Shown here: piece after piece, positions 8,217-17,112 of the stretch
Numbering within the stretch: the first letter of the stretch is position 1
Layout of the letters: each line of letters starts with the position of its first letter
From: Niabella sp.
GTDB lineage: Bacteria > Bacteroidota > Bacteroidia > Chitinophagales > Chitinophagaceae
DNA length: 43,440 nucleotides
Assembly: GCA_017744795.1 (NCBI GenBank)
Contig: JAGIAQ010000022.1
Coordinates: forward strand, 1-43,440
Direction of reading: 5' to 3'
Notes under the pieces: model-generated
Databases searched by the model: none
What the model saw: the letters and a program-made list of their open reading frames with translations, nothing else
What the model was told of the DNA's origin: nothing
Program-made: the position numbers and the translations under genes

Positions 8217-9116
8217 ATGACACAACGTTCCGCTATTTGTTTTGGAGAGATCCTTTGGGATGTGTTGCCTGGCGGAGCCATGCCCGGTGGCGCTCCCATG
8301 AATGTGGCGTATCATCTGAATAAGCTGGGGCTGTCTGCCGGCGTTATTTCGAAAAGAGGTGCAGATAAAGAAGGAGAGGGATTGATCCGGTTTTTGAATG
8401 AACATGGTGTGAATACGGCATTTATTCAGACCGATACGGTCTATCCTACCGGTAAAGTATTGGCTACACCCGGCGCTAATTATGAAATGCAATATGATAT
8501 TGTGTTTCCGGTCGCCTGGGATTTTATTGATGCTACTGCTCCTGCGCTTGAAATCGTTGCCCAAACAGATTTGTTACTATTTGGAAGCCTGGCAGTACGC
8601 AATGAGTACTCCCGTAAAACTTTATTTGAATTATTACCCATAGCTAAAACAAAAGTGCTGGATATTAATCTCCGCCCCCCGCATTTTGATCAGCAAACGA
8701 TCGAAGCATTACTTGATGAAGCCACTATTTTAAAGCTCAACGAAAATGAATTAGAGCTGGTTTGTGGCTGGTACGCTTTTGCGGGAACCATGCAGGAACA
8801 GGCTGCTGCACTGAGTGAAAGGTTCTCGATAAAAGATATCGTTGTTACACGTGGTGCGGCAGGAGCGGCTTATTTCTCAGACGGAAGTTATTATGAGCAT
8901 CCGGGATTTAAAGTAAACGTAATAGATACGGTAGGCAGCGGCGATGCCTTCCTGGCGGGATTTTTATCCCAAATACAAAAAGGCAACAAGCCGGATGCAG
9001 CGTTGGGATTTGCCTGTAAGCTGGGGTCCTTTATTGCAACGCAAAAAGGCGCTTGTCCGGAATATGATCCTTCAGCACTAAATAATTTTAATGATCAGGG
9101 TGTTATTATTGATTGA
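8217..9116 (+). CDS. PfkB-family carbohydrate kinase (fructokinase-like)
   Basis: 299 residues, ribokinase fold. The N-terminal GEILWDVLPGG and GGAPMNVAYHL substrate-binding motifs resemble fructokinases. The C-terminal PfkB signature DTVGSGDAFLAGF carries the catalytic base Asp243. The start has an AAAGG just upstream. It is the only sugar kinase in this locus, so it may phosphorylate fructose, a keto-sugar derived from fucose, or possibly GlcNAc; sequence alone cannot decide. Its 3' end overlaps the next gene by 26 nt. Confidence 0.85.
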   Translation: MTQRSAICFGEILWDVLPGGAMPGGAPMNVAYHLNKLGLSAGVISKRGADKEGEGLIRFLNEHGVNTAFIQTDTVYPTGKVLATPGANYEMQYDIVFPVAWDFIDATAPALEIVAQTDLLLFGSLAVRNEYSRKTLFELLPIAKTKVLDINLRPPHFDQQTIEALLDEATILKLNENELELVCGWYAFAGTMQEQAAALSERFSIKDIVVTRGAAGAAYFSDGSYYEHPGFKVNVIDTVGSGDAFLAGFLSQIQKGNKPDAALGFACKLGSFIATQKGACPEYDPSALNNFNDQGVIID

Positions 9117-10251
9117 TCATTCCAGCAAATTCAGCAGGCGTTTGCTTCGGGGGCTGGTGCAATATTCCAAAGATCATGGACCGTGGTTGTTTTACCGGCT
9201 GCCTTCTTATTATAAAACCCTTAACGGCGAAGAAGGAATATTGAAATGGGCCCGGGAGTGGAAGGCGGATGCTATTATTGCCCAGGGCGATCATGAAGAG
9301 ACCAGTTTTCTTAAATGTCTGGGTATCCCTATAGTGATCCAAAACTATAAAAAACGCAGCGAAACTTTTTCAAATCTTACCGGTGATTACCGGGGCACGG
9401 GCCGTATTGCTGCAGAATTTTTCCTGCAGCGACGCTATCGCGATTTTGCTTTTTATGGAAACAAAGGCGTGGTATGGTCGATGGAGCGCGCAGAGGGATA
9501 TAAACAGGAAGTGGAAAAAAATGATGGGAACTTCTTCTATTTTGAAACGGAAGCACTCAATGGTGAAGAATGGAGCAGTAGTCATGAAAAATTGGATCAG
9601 TGGTTACTTTCATTGCCCAAACCTGTAGCGTTGTTTGCTTGTGATGATCACTTTGCCCTGCAGGTTTCGCTGGCCTGTAAGCTGAACAATATTGCTGTTC
9701 CGGATGAATTGGCATTGCTTGGAGTGGATAATGATGATCTGATCTGTAATTTATCCGATCCTCCTATTTCTTCGATAGCGTTGGATGTGGAACGGGGCGG
9801 GTACGAAACCGGCCGGGTGTTGCATCAGCTGGTGACAAAAGAGCGCTTATTGCCTCATAATATTATTGTAAATCCCGTCCGTTTTGAATTAAGAGAATCC
9901 ACAGAAAAATACAACGTTGAGAACGAACATATCCGGGAAGTGCTTCGCTATATAGAATCCTCATTTACCGCACCAATTCCGATCGCTGCCCTTACACGAA
10001 AAGTGCCGTTGTCAAGACGAAATCTCGAAACCAAATTTAAAAATGAAATGGGCGTTTCGCTTTACCAATTTATATTAAAGCGAAGAATTGAATATTTTGC
10101 TGATCTTCTGTTAGCCCGGCCGGGGATAGCCCTGCTGGATCTGGCCATTCAGTCCGGTTTTAACGATGCACGCAATCTTTCGCGTATTTTTAAGAAAGCT
10201 AAAGGATACACGCCAACAGCGTATCAGAAAAAATTTGCACGAATTCATTGA
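9091..10251 (+). CDS. XylR-type transcriptional regulator (LacI-like sensor plus AraC HTH)
   Basis: 386 residues. Residues 1-270 form a periplasmic-binding-protein-like sugar sensor (MIRVLLLIDHSSKFSRRLLRGL, SNLTGDYRGTGRIAAEFF, LALLGVDNDDLICNL). Residues about 285-386 carry two AraC helix-turn-helix units (IPIAALTRKVPLSRRNLETKFKNE and LLDLAIQSGFNDARNLSRIFKK). This is the XylR/LacI-AraC hybrid type common in Bacteroidota sugar loci. The start lies inside the kinase gene with a 26-nt overlap; MIRVLLLIDHSS is the expected N-terminus, so the overlap looks real. It probably controls this locus in response to a sugar. Confidence 0.88.
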   Translation: MIRVLLLIDHSSKFSRRLLRGLVQYSKDHGPWLFYRLPSYYKTLNGEEGILKWAREWKADAIIAQGDHEETSFLKCLGIPIVIQNYKKRSETFSNLTGDYRGTGRIAAEFFLQRRYRDFAFYGNKGVVWSMERAEGYKQEVEKNDGNFFYFETEALNGEEWSSSHEKLDQWLLSLPKPVALFACDDHFALQVSLACKLNNIAVPDELALLGVDNDDLICNLSDPPISSIALDVERGGYETGRVLHQLVTKERLLPHNIIVNPVRFELRESTEKYNVENEHIREVLRYIESSFTAPIPIAALTRKVPLSRRNLETKFKNEMGVSLYQFILKRRIEYFADLLLARPGIALLDLAIQSGFNDARNLSRIFKKAKGYTPTAYQKKFARIH

Positions 10252-10434
10252 ATCCTGCGTTTTTTGAAACAAAGATTGCGCGATTGGTTTACATTATTGG
10301 AAAGATCGCATCTAATTTTAACAGGGATTGATTTGGTAGCATAACGATTGAACTTTTTACAGACAGCGTTTTGTTGACGTGATGAGGGATAGAGAAAACG
10401 ATTGATATTATTTCATCAAATAAGGCAATAAAGA

Positions 10435-11436
10435 ATGCATCGGAGAAAGTTTGTGAAAATGGTTTCAGCAGCTTGTGCAGCTGCGGGCCTCGGTAGCAGT
10501 GCTGCAGGTCATGCGGCAACAGTTACCCGGGCAGCAACAGGGAAAAAAGCGGGAATCATCGGGCTGGACACTTCACACGCGGTGGCTTTTGTAAAGGCGT
10601 TAAATGCACCCAACCCGGACGCTAAATGGATGGGATACCAGGTAGCAGCCGCTTATCCGCAGGGCAGCCGTGATATAAAAAGCAGTGTGGAGCGGATACC
10701 GGGTTATACGGAAGAGGTAAAAAAAATGGGCGTGGCAATAACAGGATCTATCCCGGAGTTATTGGAAAAGGTAGATGTGGTCTTCCTGGAAACAAATGAC
10801 GGGCGCTTACACCTGGCGCAGGCCCTTCCGGTATTAAAGGCCCGGAAGCCGCTATTCATCGATAAACCAATGGCCGCTTCCTTAAAAGATGCGAAAGCTA
10901 TATTTAAAGCGGCCCGACAATACAACACTCCTGTATTTTCCAGTTCTTCGTTGCGGTTTATTACGGGAATGAATGAAGTAAAAAGTGGCAAGATAGGCAA
11001 AGTGGTAGGGGCCGGCACCTTTAGTCCTGCAAAACTGGAACCCACACATCCTGATCTTTTCTGGTACGGGATCCATGGGGTGGAAACCTTGTTTACCGCT
11101 ATGGGAACGGGATGTAAAACGGTAAGCCGGGTACATACCGAACACACAGATATTGTAACAGGAATATGGGAGGACGACAGGGTGGGAACCTTCAGGGGAA
11201 CCCGTTCCGGAAAAGAGGGCTATGGAGGCATAGTTTATGGAGAGAAGGGCCAGTTAATATTAGGACCTTTTACTGGCTATGACCCGTTGCTGCTGGAGAT
11301 CATTCATTTTTTTGAAACCGGTATTCCGCCAGTAGCTGAAGCTGAAACGATGGAAATTTTGGCTTTTATGGAAGCCGCAGATATAAGTAAACAGAAGCAG
11401 GGCGCGCCGGTAGATATGCAAAGCCTGTTGAAATAA
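10435..11436 (+). CDS. Gfo/Idh/MocA-family oxidoreductase with Tat-like signal
   Basis: 333 residues. The N-terminus MHRRKFVKMVSAACAAAGLG is a twin-arginine-like signal. KAGIIGLDTSHAVAFVKAL starts the Rossmann fold, and PLFIDKPMAASLKDA is the conserved EKP-like catalytic region, here DKP. Family members oxidise or epimerise sugars with NAD(P). The 184-bp upstream gap contains two AACGATTGA copies (from 10343 and 10397) that could be regulator sites. Substrate unknown; export is inferred only from the signal. Confidence 0.82.
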   Translation: MHRRKFVKMVSAACAAAGLGSSAAGHAATVTRAATGKKAGIIGLDTSHAVAFVKALNAPNPDAKWMGYQVAAAYPQGSRDIKSSVERIPGYTEEVKKMGVAITGSIPELLEKVDVVFLETNDGRLHLAQALPVLKARKPLFIDKPMAASLKDAKAIFKAARQYNTPVFSSSSLRFITGMNEVKSGKIGKVVGAGTFSPAKLEPTHPDLFWYGIHGVETLFTAMGTGCKTVSRVHTEHTDIVTGIWEDDRVGTFRGTRSGKEGYGGIVYGEKGQLILGPFTGYDPLLLEIIHFFETGIPPVAEAETMEILAFMEAADISKQKQGAPVDMQSLLK

Positions 11437-11464
11437 TTAATCAGAAGAGAACGGTTCATGGATA

Positions 11465-11481
11465 AAACAATGAAATTGTTT
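11465..11481. promoter_or_regulatory. Perfect palindrome AAACAATGAAATTGTTT
   Basis: Two 7-bp arms with a 3-bp spacer lie 28 bp after a stop codon. It could be an operator for the following oxidoreductase/permease genes or part of a terminator. Confidence 0.35.
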
Positions 11482-11522
11482 AAACTTTTTATAAAAACAA
11501 TGTTCAACCCGGCTTTCCCGCT

Positions 11523-11551
11523 CCCGCCCGAACGACGTTCACTCGGGCGGG
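11523..11551. repeat. GC hairpin CCCGCCCGA/TCGGGCGGG
   Basis: Perfect 9-bp arms with an 11-nt loop in an otherwise AT-rich gap. No U-tract follows, so this is probably a REP-type hairpin and not a classical terminator. Confidence 0.5.
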
Positions 11552-11575
11552 GATTTTAGGCCGATCTAATACATC

Positions 11576-11646
11576 GCTGATATCTGCGGATTGATTTTCT
11601 GAGAAGATCTGTGCAAAAAAATCTGCGATTATCGGCGGGGAATACA
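11576..11646. repeat. ATCTGCG-family dispersed repeat, copy 1 (degenerate)
   Basis: Contains GATATCTGCGGATT, AAGATCTGTGC, AATCTGCGATTATCGGCGGGG. Related copies are at 17014-17098 and 25568-25630. Confidence 0.55.
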
Positions 11647-11693
11647 AAAGAATCTGAAAGTCTAAACGACTTCAATATTAAAAAATAACATTT

Positions 11694-13049
11694 ATGGATC
11701 AGCAAAAAAATCAATCAAGGCGGGATTTTATGAAGAAGGCTGTTTTAAGTTCCGCAGCACTAAGCATCGGCGGGGTGCTTCCCGGCTTTAGCGCCCGGAG
11801 TTATAAAAGCATTTGGGGGGCTAATGAACGCTTTGCGATTGGGGTAATGGGAGTAAATAGCCGGGGCCTTGCGCTGGCGAGCAACTTCGCCAAACAGCCC
11901 AATGCGGTGGTGCGCTATATTTCAGACGTAGATACGCGTGCCGCGGATAAATGTATCAGCCGGGTGGAAGCCATTCAGCAGTTGAAGCCCGTGGCGAAAC
12001 CCGATTTCAGGAGGGCTTTGGAAGCAAAGGACCTGGATGTGATGGTAGTGGCTACACCCGATCATTGGCATGCGCCCGCCGCCCTGCTGGCGATGCAGGC
12101 CGGGAAGCATGTGTACCTCGAAAAGCCCTGCAGTCATAACCCCCACGAAGGCGAGCTGTTGGTTGCGGCTCAAAAAAAATATAGGAAAGTACTTCAAATG
12201 GGCAACCAGCGCCGTTCCTGGCCCAATGTTGCGCAGGCCATTAAAGAAATTCATAATGGCATTATCGGTCGGCCCTATTATGCAAAAACATGGTATGCAA
12301 ATAGCCGTAAACCCATTGGAACGGGGAAGGTTGTTGCGGTACCCGGCTGGCTGAACTATGATCTGTGGCAGGGACCGGCCCCAAGAATGCCTTATAAGGA
12401 CAACTTGCTTCACTACAACTGGCATTGGTTCTGGCATTGGGGCACGGGCGAAGCATTGAACAACGGCACACACATGGTGGACCTCGCCCGGTGGGGCTTG
12501 CAAGTGGATTACCCTGTTAAAGTGCAGTCCTCAGGTGGGCGGCTGGTATTTACGGATGACTGGCAGACTCCGGATACACAAATGATCACGCTGGAGTTTG
12601 CTAATAAAAGCATGATCACCTGGGAAGGCCGCAGTGCCAACGGAAGGGATAGCGAAGGCAGTTCGGTGGGCGTTGTATTTTACGGTGAGAAGGGTTCTTT
12701 GCAAATAGACGCCGGCAATAGCTATCACGTTTACGGCCTGGATAATAAGTTGATAAAAGAAGTAAAAGGAGATGTAGCTGTAAAAGCAACCGATCTCTCC
12801 AATCCTGCGGAAACGCTGGATGCCTTTCATTTTCAAAATATGTTTGATGCTATAAAAGGAGGCGCGTCATTGCATTCCGATATCGAGGGAGGGTTTAAAA
12901 GCACGCTGCTGGTACAGTTAGGCAATATTGCCCAACGCACCACGGGGTTACTGCACACCGATCCGAAGAATGGCCATATTCTATCCGATCCCGGTGCGAT
13001 GAAACTTTGGAGTCGCACATATGAAAAAGGCTGGGAACCGAAGGTATAA
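11694..13049 (+). CDS. Gfo/Idh/MocA-family oxidoreductase, Tat-exported
   Basis: 451 residues. SRRDFMKKAVLSSAALSIGG (residues 8-27) is a clear twin-arginine signal. The Rossmann domain starts at FAIGVMGVNSRG; VVATPDHWHAP and HVYLEKPCSHNPHEGE are the conserved cofactor and catalytic Lys motifs. The C-terminal domain has histidine/tryptophan-rich NWHWFWHWGTGE and NNGTHMVDLARWGL. Length and motifs match the large Bacteroidota Tat-type Gfo/Idh group. The GH109 signature was not recognised. Probably modifies a sugar in the periplasm; substrate unknown. Confidence 0.87.
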   Translation: MDQQKNQSRRDFMKKAVLSSAALSIGGVLPGFSARSYKSIWGANERFAIGVMGVNSRGLALASNFAKQPNAVVRYISDVDTRAADKCISRVEAIQQLKPVAKPDFRRALEAKDLDVMVVATPDHWHAPAALLAMQAGKHVYLEKPCSHNPHEGELLVAAQKKYRKVLQMGNQRRSWPNVAQAIKEIHNGIIGRPYYAKTWYANSRKPIGTGKVVAVPGWLNYDLWQGPAPRMPYKDNLLHYNWHWFWHWGTGEALNNGTHMVDLARWGLQVDYPVKVQSSGGRLVFTDDWQTPDTQMITLEFANKSMITWEGRSANGRDSEGSSVGVVFYGEKGSLQIDAGNSYHVYGLDNKLIKEVKGDVAVKATDLSNPAETLDAFHFQNMFDAIKGGASLHSDIEGGFKSTLLVQLGNIAQRTTGLLHTDPKNGHILSDPGAMKLWSRTYEKGWEPKV

Positions 13050-13171
13050 TAAATAGTGCTGTATCCTTCCTGACATGCCATTTGATTGTCTCCAGTTGGA
13101 TGAGCAGCATAGCACCGATTCAAAGTTCTTTAAGCAATGAGGTAAACGATAATGTAAAAAGTAGCTGAAAA

Positions 13172-14497
13172 ATGACAGATGCTCAAGTAATAACACAAGG
13201 TGGCTTAAGTAAACGGGAAACGAGGGTGTCGCTGGTAATCATCGGCCTCCTGTTTTTTATTTTCGGATTTGTGTCCTGGGTAAATGCAATTCTTATTCCC
13301 TATTTTAAGATCGCCTGCGAATTGACCCATCTGCAGTCCTACTTTGTGACGCTGGCATTTTATATTTCTTATTTGCTTATTTCCGTGCCGGCTTCTTTTC
13401 TTTTAAAACGCACCGGTTTTAAAAAAGGAATGATGGTGGGGCTATGGATCATGGCCGCGGGTGCTTTTATGTTTATACCTGCGGCGCTTACACGTACGTA
13501 CACGTTATTTTTAACCGGGCTTTTTTTATTAGGTACCGGCCTGGCAATCATGCAAACAGCGGTCAATCCTTATATAACAATATTGGGCCCGAAAGAGCAG
13601 GCAGCCCAACGGATCAGTATCATGGGTATTTGTAACAAAGGGGCAGGCATTCTGGCGCCGCTGATCTTTGCAGCAGTGATCCTGCGCACTACAGATGCGG
13701 AGCTGTTCCGGCAGATCCCGCTTATGAATCCTTTGCAAAAAGCAATCGCATTGGATGAGCTGATCCGGCGCGTAATAGTGCCCTATATGGCGGTAGGGGC
13801 AGGGCTGTTTGTGTTTGGTGTTTTTGTACGCTATTCTCCCCTGCCTGAAATAAACACAGAGCATGAAACTACTGCCGTTGCTGCGGCTAATTCCGGTAAG
13901 CATTCCATTTTCCAGTTCCCGCACCTGGTATTGGGCGCCCTGGCTATTTTCATACATGTAGGCACTCAGATTGTGGCTATTGATACTATTATCAATTATG
14001 CAGGAACCATGGGCATAAATTTGCTGGAAGCGAAAGCCTTTCCTTCTTACACGTTAACGGCAACGATCATTGGGTATATTACGGGAATTATATGTATACC
14101 AAAATTTTTTAGTCAGGTTACCGCGCTAAAAGCATGCACCATTCTGGGGTTGCTGTTTTCCATAATGATCCTTTTGGCAAAAGGTAACGTAAGCCTGTTC
14201 GGACATCAGGCGGACCTGTCGATCTGGTTCCTTGTTTTGCTGGGATTGGCCAATTCATTGGTATGGGCGGGCATCTGGCCACTGGCGCTGGACGGACTGG
14301 GCCGTTTTACCAAGCTGGGTGCATCTATCATGATCATGGGACTTTGCGGGAATGCTATTATGCCGTTACTTTATGGGTGGCTTGCAGATATGTGGAACCC
14401 GCGGGCGGCTTACGTAGTGTTGCTTCCCTGCTATTGCTACCTGATTTTTTACGCAGTATACGGGCACAAGATCCGGAACTGGAAGTCTGATAAATAA
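13172..14497 (+). CDS. MFS sugar permease, FucP/NagP-like
   Basis: 441 residues with about 12 hydrophobic segments. FFIFGFVSWVNAILIPYFK and GLAIMQTAVNPYITILGP, followed by ISIMGICNKGAGILAP, are signatures of the FHS family (L-fucose, glucose/galactose and GlcNAc:H+ symporters). The position directly before nagA/nagB (11 bp to nagA) and after two fucosidases fits import of GlcNAc (NagP-like) or L-fucose. Which sugar it carries cannot be told from sequence. Confidence 0.88.
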   Translation: MTDAQVITQGGLSKRETRVSLVIIGLLFFIFGFVSWVNAILIPYFKIACELTHLQSYFVTLAFYISYLLISVPASFLLKRTGFKKGMMVGLWIMAAGAFMFIPAALTRTYTLFLTGLFLLGTGLAIMQTAVNPYITILGPKEQAAQRISIMGICNKGAGILAPLIFAAVILRTTDAELFRQIPLMNPLQKAIALDELIRRVIVPYMAVGAGLFVFGVFVRYSPLPEINTEHETTAVAAANSGKHSIFQFPHLVLGALAIFIHVGTQIVAIDTIINYAGTMGINLLEAKAFPSYTLTATIIGYITGIICIPKFFSQVTALKACTILGLLFSIMILLAKGNVSLFGHQADLSIWFLVLLGLANSLVWAGIWPLALDGLGRFTKLGASIMIMGLCGNAIMPLLYGWLADMWNPRAAYVVLLPCYCYLIFYAVYGHKIRNWKSDK

Positions 14498-14508
14498 AAA
14501 AAAAATAA

Positions 14509-15717
14509 TTGAATGCGCTTAAAATCATAAATGGCAAACTGATATTACCCGGAGCGATAGTCGAGGGGAAGTCTTTATATGTTCTTGATGGAAAGATATA
14601 TGCCATTACAAGCGAAATGCTTGATGTTCCTGATCTGCAGGAGATGGATGTCCGTGGAAATTATGTGGCGCCGGGCTTTATCGACATGCATGTTCATGGC
14701 GGAGCCGATCATGATTTTATGGATAACGACCCTTTGGGTTTTATTGCCATTGCCCAAATGCACGCACAACATGGCACTACTTCAATGAACCCCACTACGC
14801 TGAGCTGCGGCAGAGAAGACTTGCTGGAAACAATAAGGCTGTATGACGCTTCGGAGCCTGTAAAATATAATGGGGCACAGTTCATTGGACTGCACATTGA
14901 GGGACCCTATTTTGCCATGGAACAGCGGGGCGCACAGGATCCCCGTTTTATAAGGGATCCGGATCCTGATGAATACAGGGAAGTGCTGGCAGCGGCAAAA
15001 CACATAGCGCGGTGGAGTGCGGCACCGGAGTTGCCGGGAGCGCTTGAATTTGGAAAGTATATGGTACAGCATCAGGTGATGCCGGCTATTGCACATACCA
15101 ATGCCAGTTATGAAGAAGTGGTGCAAGCCTTTGATGTGGGGTATACGCATGTTACCCATTTCTATTCTGCAATGTCTGGTGTATTCCGCAGGAATGCTTT
15201 CCGATATGCGGGAGTGGTGGAAAGCGCTTATTTGATTGATGACATGACGGTGGAAATTATTGCTGATGGCGTGCACCTGCCGCCACCGTTGTTACAACTG
15301 GTATATAAAATAAAAGGTCCGGATAAAATCGCATTGATCACCGATGCCATGCGGGGCGCTGGTACACAGGGTAGCCAGAGTGTTTTAGGCAGCCGGAAAA
15401 ACGGTTTGCCCGTTTTATTGGAAGATGGCGTGGCCAAATTGCCCGACCGGTCTGCATTTGCAGGCAGTATCGCTACGATGGACCGGTTGGTGCGGAACAT
15501 GATCACTTTGGCGGGGGTATCCCTCACGGATGCAGTAAAAATGGCTACGGTCACTCCGGCGAAATTAATGGGCGTTGATGAATGGACCGGAAGTCTGGAA
15601 GAAGGAAAGCAAGCGGACATTGTTGTCTTTGATCCGTCTGTTACAATACTTAAAACGATTATAGGAGGGCGGCTGGTGCACGATGCAGGGAAGCTGGAAT
15701 TGCCTGAAGCAGACTAA
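14509..15717 (+). CDS. nagA: N-acetylglucosamine-6-phosphate deacetylase
   Basis: 402 residues of the amidohydrolase superfamily, converting GlcNAc-6-P to GlcN-6-P and acetate. FIDMHVHGGADHDFMD (metal/substrate region), HIEGPYFAMEQRGAQDP (metal-binding Glu), HVTHFYSAMSG, and ALITDAMRGAG (catalytic Asp) are present. The only start that keeps the full N-terminus (NALKIINGKLILPG) is TTG at 14509; a stop lies one codon upstream and the nearby ATG at 14513 is out of frame. An A-rich run precedes it. Operon with the permease and nagB. Confidence 0.93.
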   Translation: MNALKIINGKLILPGAIVEGKSLYVLDGKIYAITSEMLDVPDLQEMDVRGNYVAPGFIDMHVHGGADHDFMDNDPLGFIAIAQMHAQHGTTSMNPTTLSCGREDLLETIRLYDASEPVKYNGAQFIGLHIEGPYFAMEQRGAQDPRFIRDPDPDEYREVLAAAKHIARWSAAPELPGALEFGKYMVQHQVMPAIAHTNASYEEVVQAFDVGYTHVTHFYSAMSGVFRRNAFRYAGVVESAYLIDDMTVEIIADGVHLPPPLLQLVYKIKGPDKIALITDAMRGAGTQGSQSVLGSRKNGLPVLLEDGVAKLPDRSAFAGSIATMDRLVRNMITLAGVSLTDAVKMATVTPAKLMGVDEWTGSLEEGKQADIVVFDPSVTILKTIIGGRLVHDAGKLELPEAD

Positions 15718-15785
15718 TCGACAAAGGAATAATTATTTAGTCCAAATTATTCCAATATAATTGAGTGGCTAACAAAAAGAGAATA

Positions 15786-16544
15786 ATGAGCGTAGAGAAC
15801 AAAGGATTAATAGTTAAAAGGTATACAACAAGAGATGCTATGGGTGTGGCTGCTGCTGATGCAGTTGCGGACAGAATGGGAGAACTTCTTTCAGAAAAAG
15901 ATACGATAAATATGATTTTTGCTGCCGCCCCTTCGCAAAATGAATTCCTGGCGCACCTGCTCCGGAAGCCCATTCCCTGGGAGCGCATCAGGGCTTTTCA
16001 TATGGATGAATATGTGGCCCTTCCGGCAGAGGCACCGCAGGGATTTGGGAATTTTTTAAAGGAGCGATTGTTTGACAAGGCGCCCTTCCAATCGGTTCAT
16101 TATTTAAATGGGAATGCGGATGATCTTGCTGCGGAATGTGATCGATACGCAGCATTATTGGCGGCGCACGCTCCGGATATTGTATGCCTGGGCATTGGAG
16201 AAAACGGGCATATTGCTTTTAATGACCCGCACGTAGCGGATTTTAATGATCCCCGGCTGGTGAAAGTGGTGAACCTGGATGCCGCCTGTTTGCAGCAGCA
16301 GGTGAACGACGGATGCTTTGCGGTTTTGGAAGCGGTTCCGCGTCGAGCCTTAACCCTTACCATTCCCGCATTAATGAGGGGGAAATACCTGTATTGTATG
16401 GTGCCGGCGGCCTCAAAAGCCCGTGCCGTTTACAATACATTGCATGCAGCAATCGATCCGCTTTATCCTTCAGCTATTCTGAGAAGCCACGCTAATGCCG
16501 TTCTGTTTTTGGACGAAGAAAGCAGTGTGTTGTTAAACGGTTAA
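15786..16544 (+). CDS. nagB: Glucosamine-6-phosphate deaminase
   Basis: 252 residues. Converts GlcN-6-P to fructose-6-P and ammonia, completing the NagA/NagB route. FHMDEYVALP and CLGIGENGHIAFNDP are the NagB catalytic motifs (Asp and Glu of DEY, the ENGHIAFNDP loop). A GTG at 15765 would add seven residues; I prefer the ATG at 15786, preceded by an A/G-rich AAAAAGAGAATA. It lies 68 bp after nagA on the same strand. Confidence 0.92.
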   Translation: MSVENKGLIVKRYTTRDAMGVAAADAVADRMGELLSEKDTINMIFAAAPSQNEFLAHLLRKPIPWERIRAFHMDEYVALPAEAPQGFGNFLKERLFDKAPFQSVHYLNGNADDLAAECDRYAALLAAHAPDIVCLGIGENGHIAFNDPHVADFNDPRLVKVVNLDAACLQQQVNDGCFAVLEAVPRRALTLTIPALMRGKYLYCMVPAASKARAVYNTLHAAIDPLYPSAILRSHANAVLFLDEESSVLLNG

Positions 16545-16702
16545 TTTGTGTGCCGTAGGTACACCCCTTAAAATCAATTTTAATGCCCGTTTATTATCAG
16601 ACCCGAAACGATTGAAAACAAGTCCTTCCCGTCTCTACGCCTTCCCGGCGAATCATTTCCCCGCAGCTCCTTATTTTTGTTGCACCTATTTCAATACTTA
16701 TT

Positions 16703-16990
16703 ATGACACATATTGAATTCAATCAATCACTCCAATTAAAAGGACCCCCACCAACATTTACCGACCTGCAATCCGGACTCTGGTATGCCGCCAAAGGCGA
16801 TTGGGAGGCGGCGCACAATATTGCCCAGGATCATGAAGGAACAAAAGATTTTGACCTGCTGCATGCGTATCTGCATCGGGTGGAAGGTGATGAATGGAAT
16901 GCAAATTACTGGTACCGGCGGGCGGGAACTACGATGCCTTCGGGAACTATTGAAGAGGAGCTGGGGGCGCTGATACAACAATGGAGTTAA
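16703..16990 (+). CDS. Small conserved hypothetical protein
   Basis: 95 residues, no signal peptide or membrane segment. The middle (WEAAHNIAQDHEG) and the C-terminal part (LLHAYLHRVEGDEWNANYWYRRAG) resemble a small uncharacterised family found across several phyla, with the HAYLHR-x-EGD-x-x-NA-x-YWYRRA core as its hallmark. The helical pattern resembles one TPR-like hairpin. A TATTTTTG -7 box at 16672-16679 suggests its own promoter. Function unknown. Confidence 0.75.
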   Translation: MTHIEFNQSLQLKGPPPTFTDLQSGLWYAAKGDWEAAHNIAQDHEGTKDFDLLHAYLHRVEGDEWNANYWYRRAGTTMPSGTIEEELGALIQQWS

Positions 16991-17013
16991 TCCGTCCCGA
17001 CTTCATTTAAGGT

Positions 17014-17098
17014 TTGCCCGCAGATAGCGCAGATCTTACGCAGAATAAAACGAATCAGCGCCCATCAGCGAAAATAATCTGCGCAAATCTGCGGGAGC
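17014..17098. repeat. ATCTGCG-family dispersed repeat, copy 2
   Basis: The left arm GCCCGCAGATAGCGCAGAT pairs with the right arm ATCTGCGCAAATCTGCGGG plus AGC, so the whole element can fold as one long hairpin. It lies between the hypothetical gene and convergent cca. Confidence 0.7.
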
Positions 17099-17112
17099 AT
17101 TTCTTATTGACG

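Noticed and set aside
11922-12503. 193-codon minus-strand ORF within the second Gfo/Idh gene
   Set aside because: Shadow of a gene with clear motifs; no recognisable domain.
11694-13049. GH109 (alpha-N-acetylgalactosaminidase) assignment for the Tat-type Gfo/Idh protein
   Set aside because: Tat signal and fold fit, but the protein has the general DHWHA/EKPCSHNPHE motifs, not the GH109 ones I would expect.
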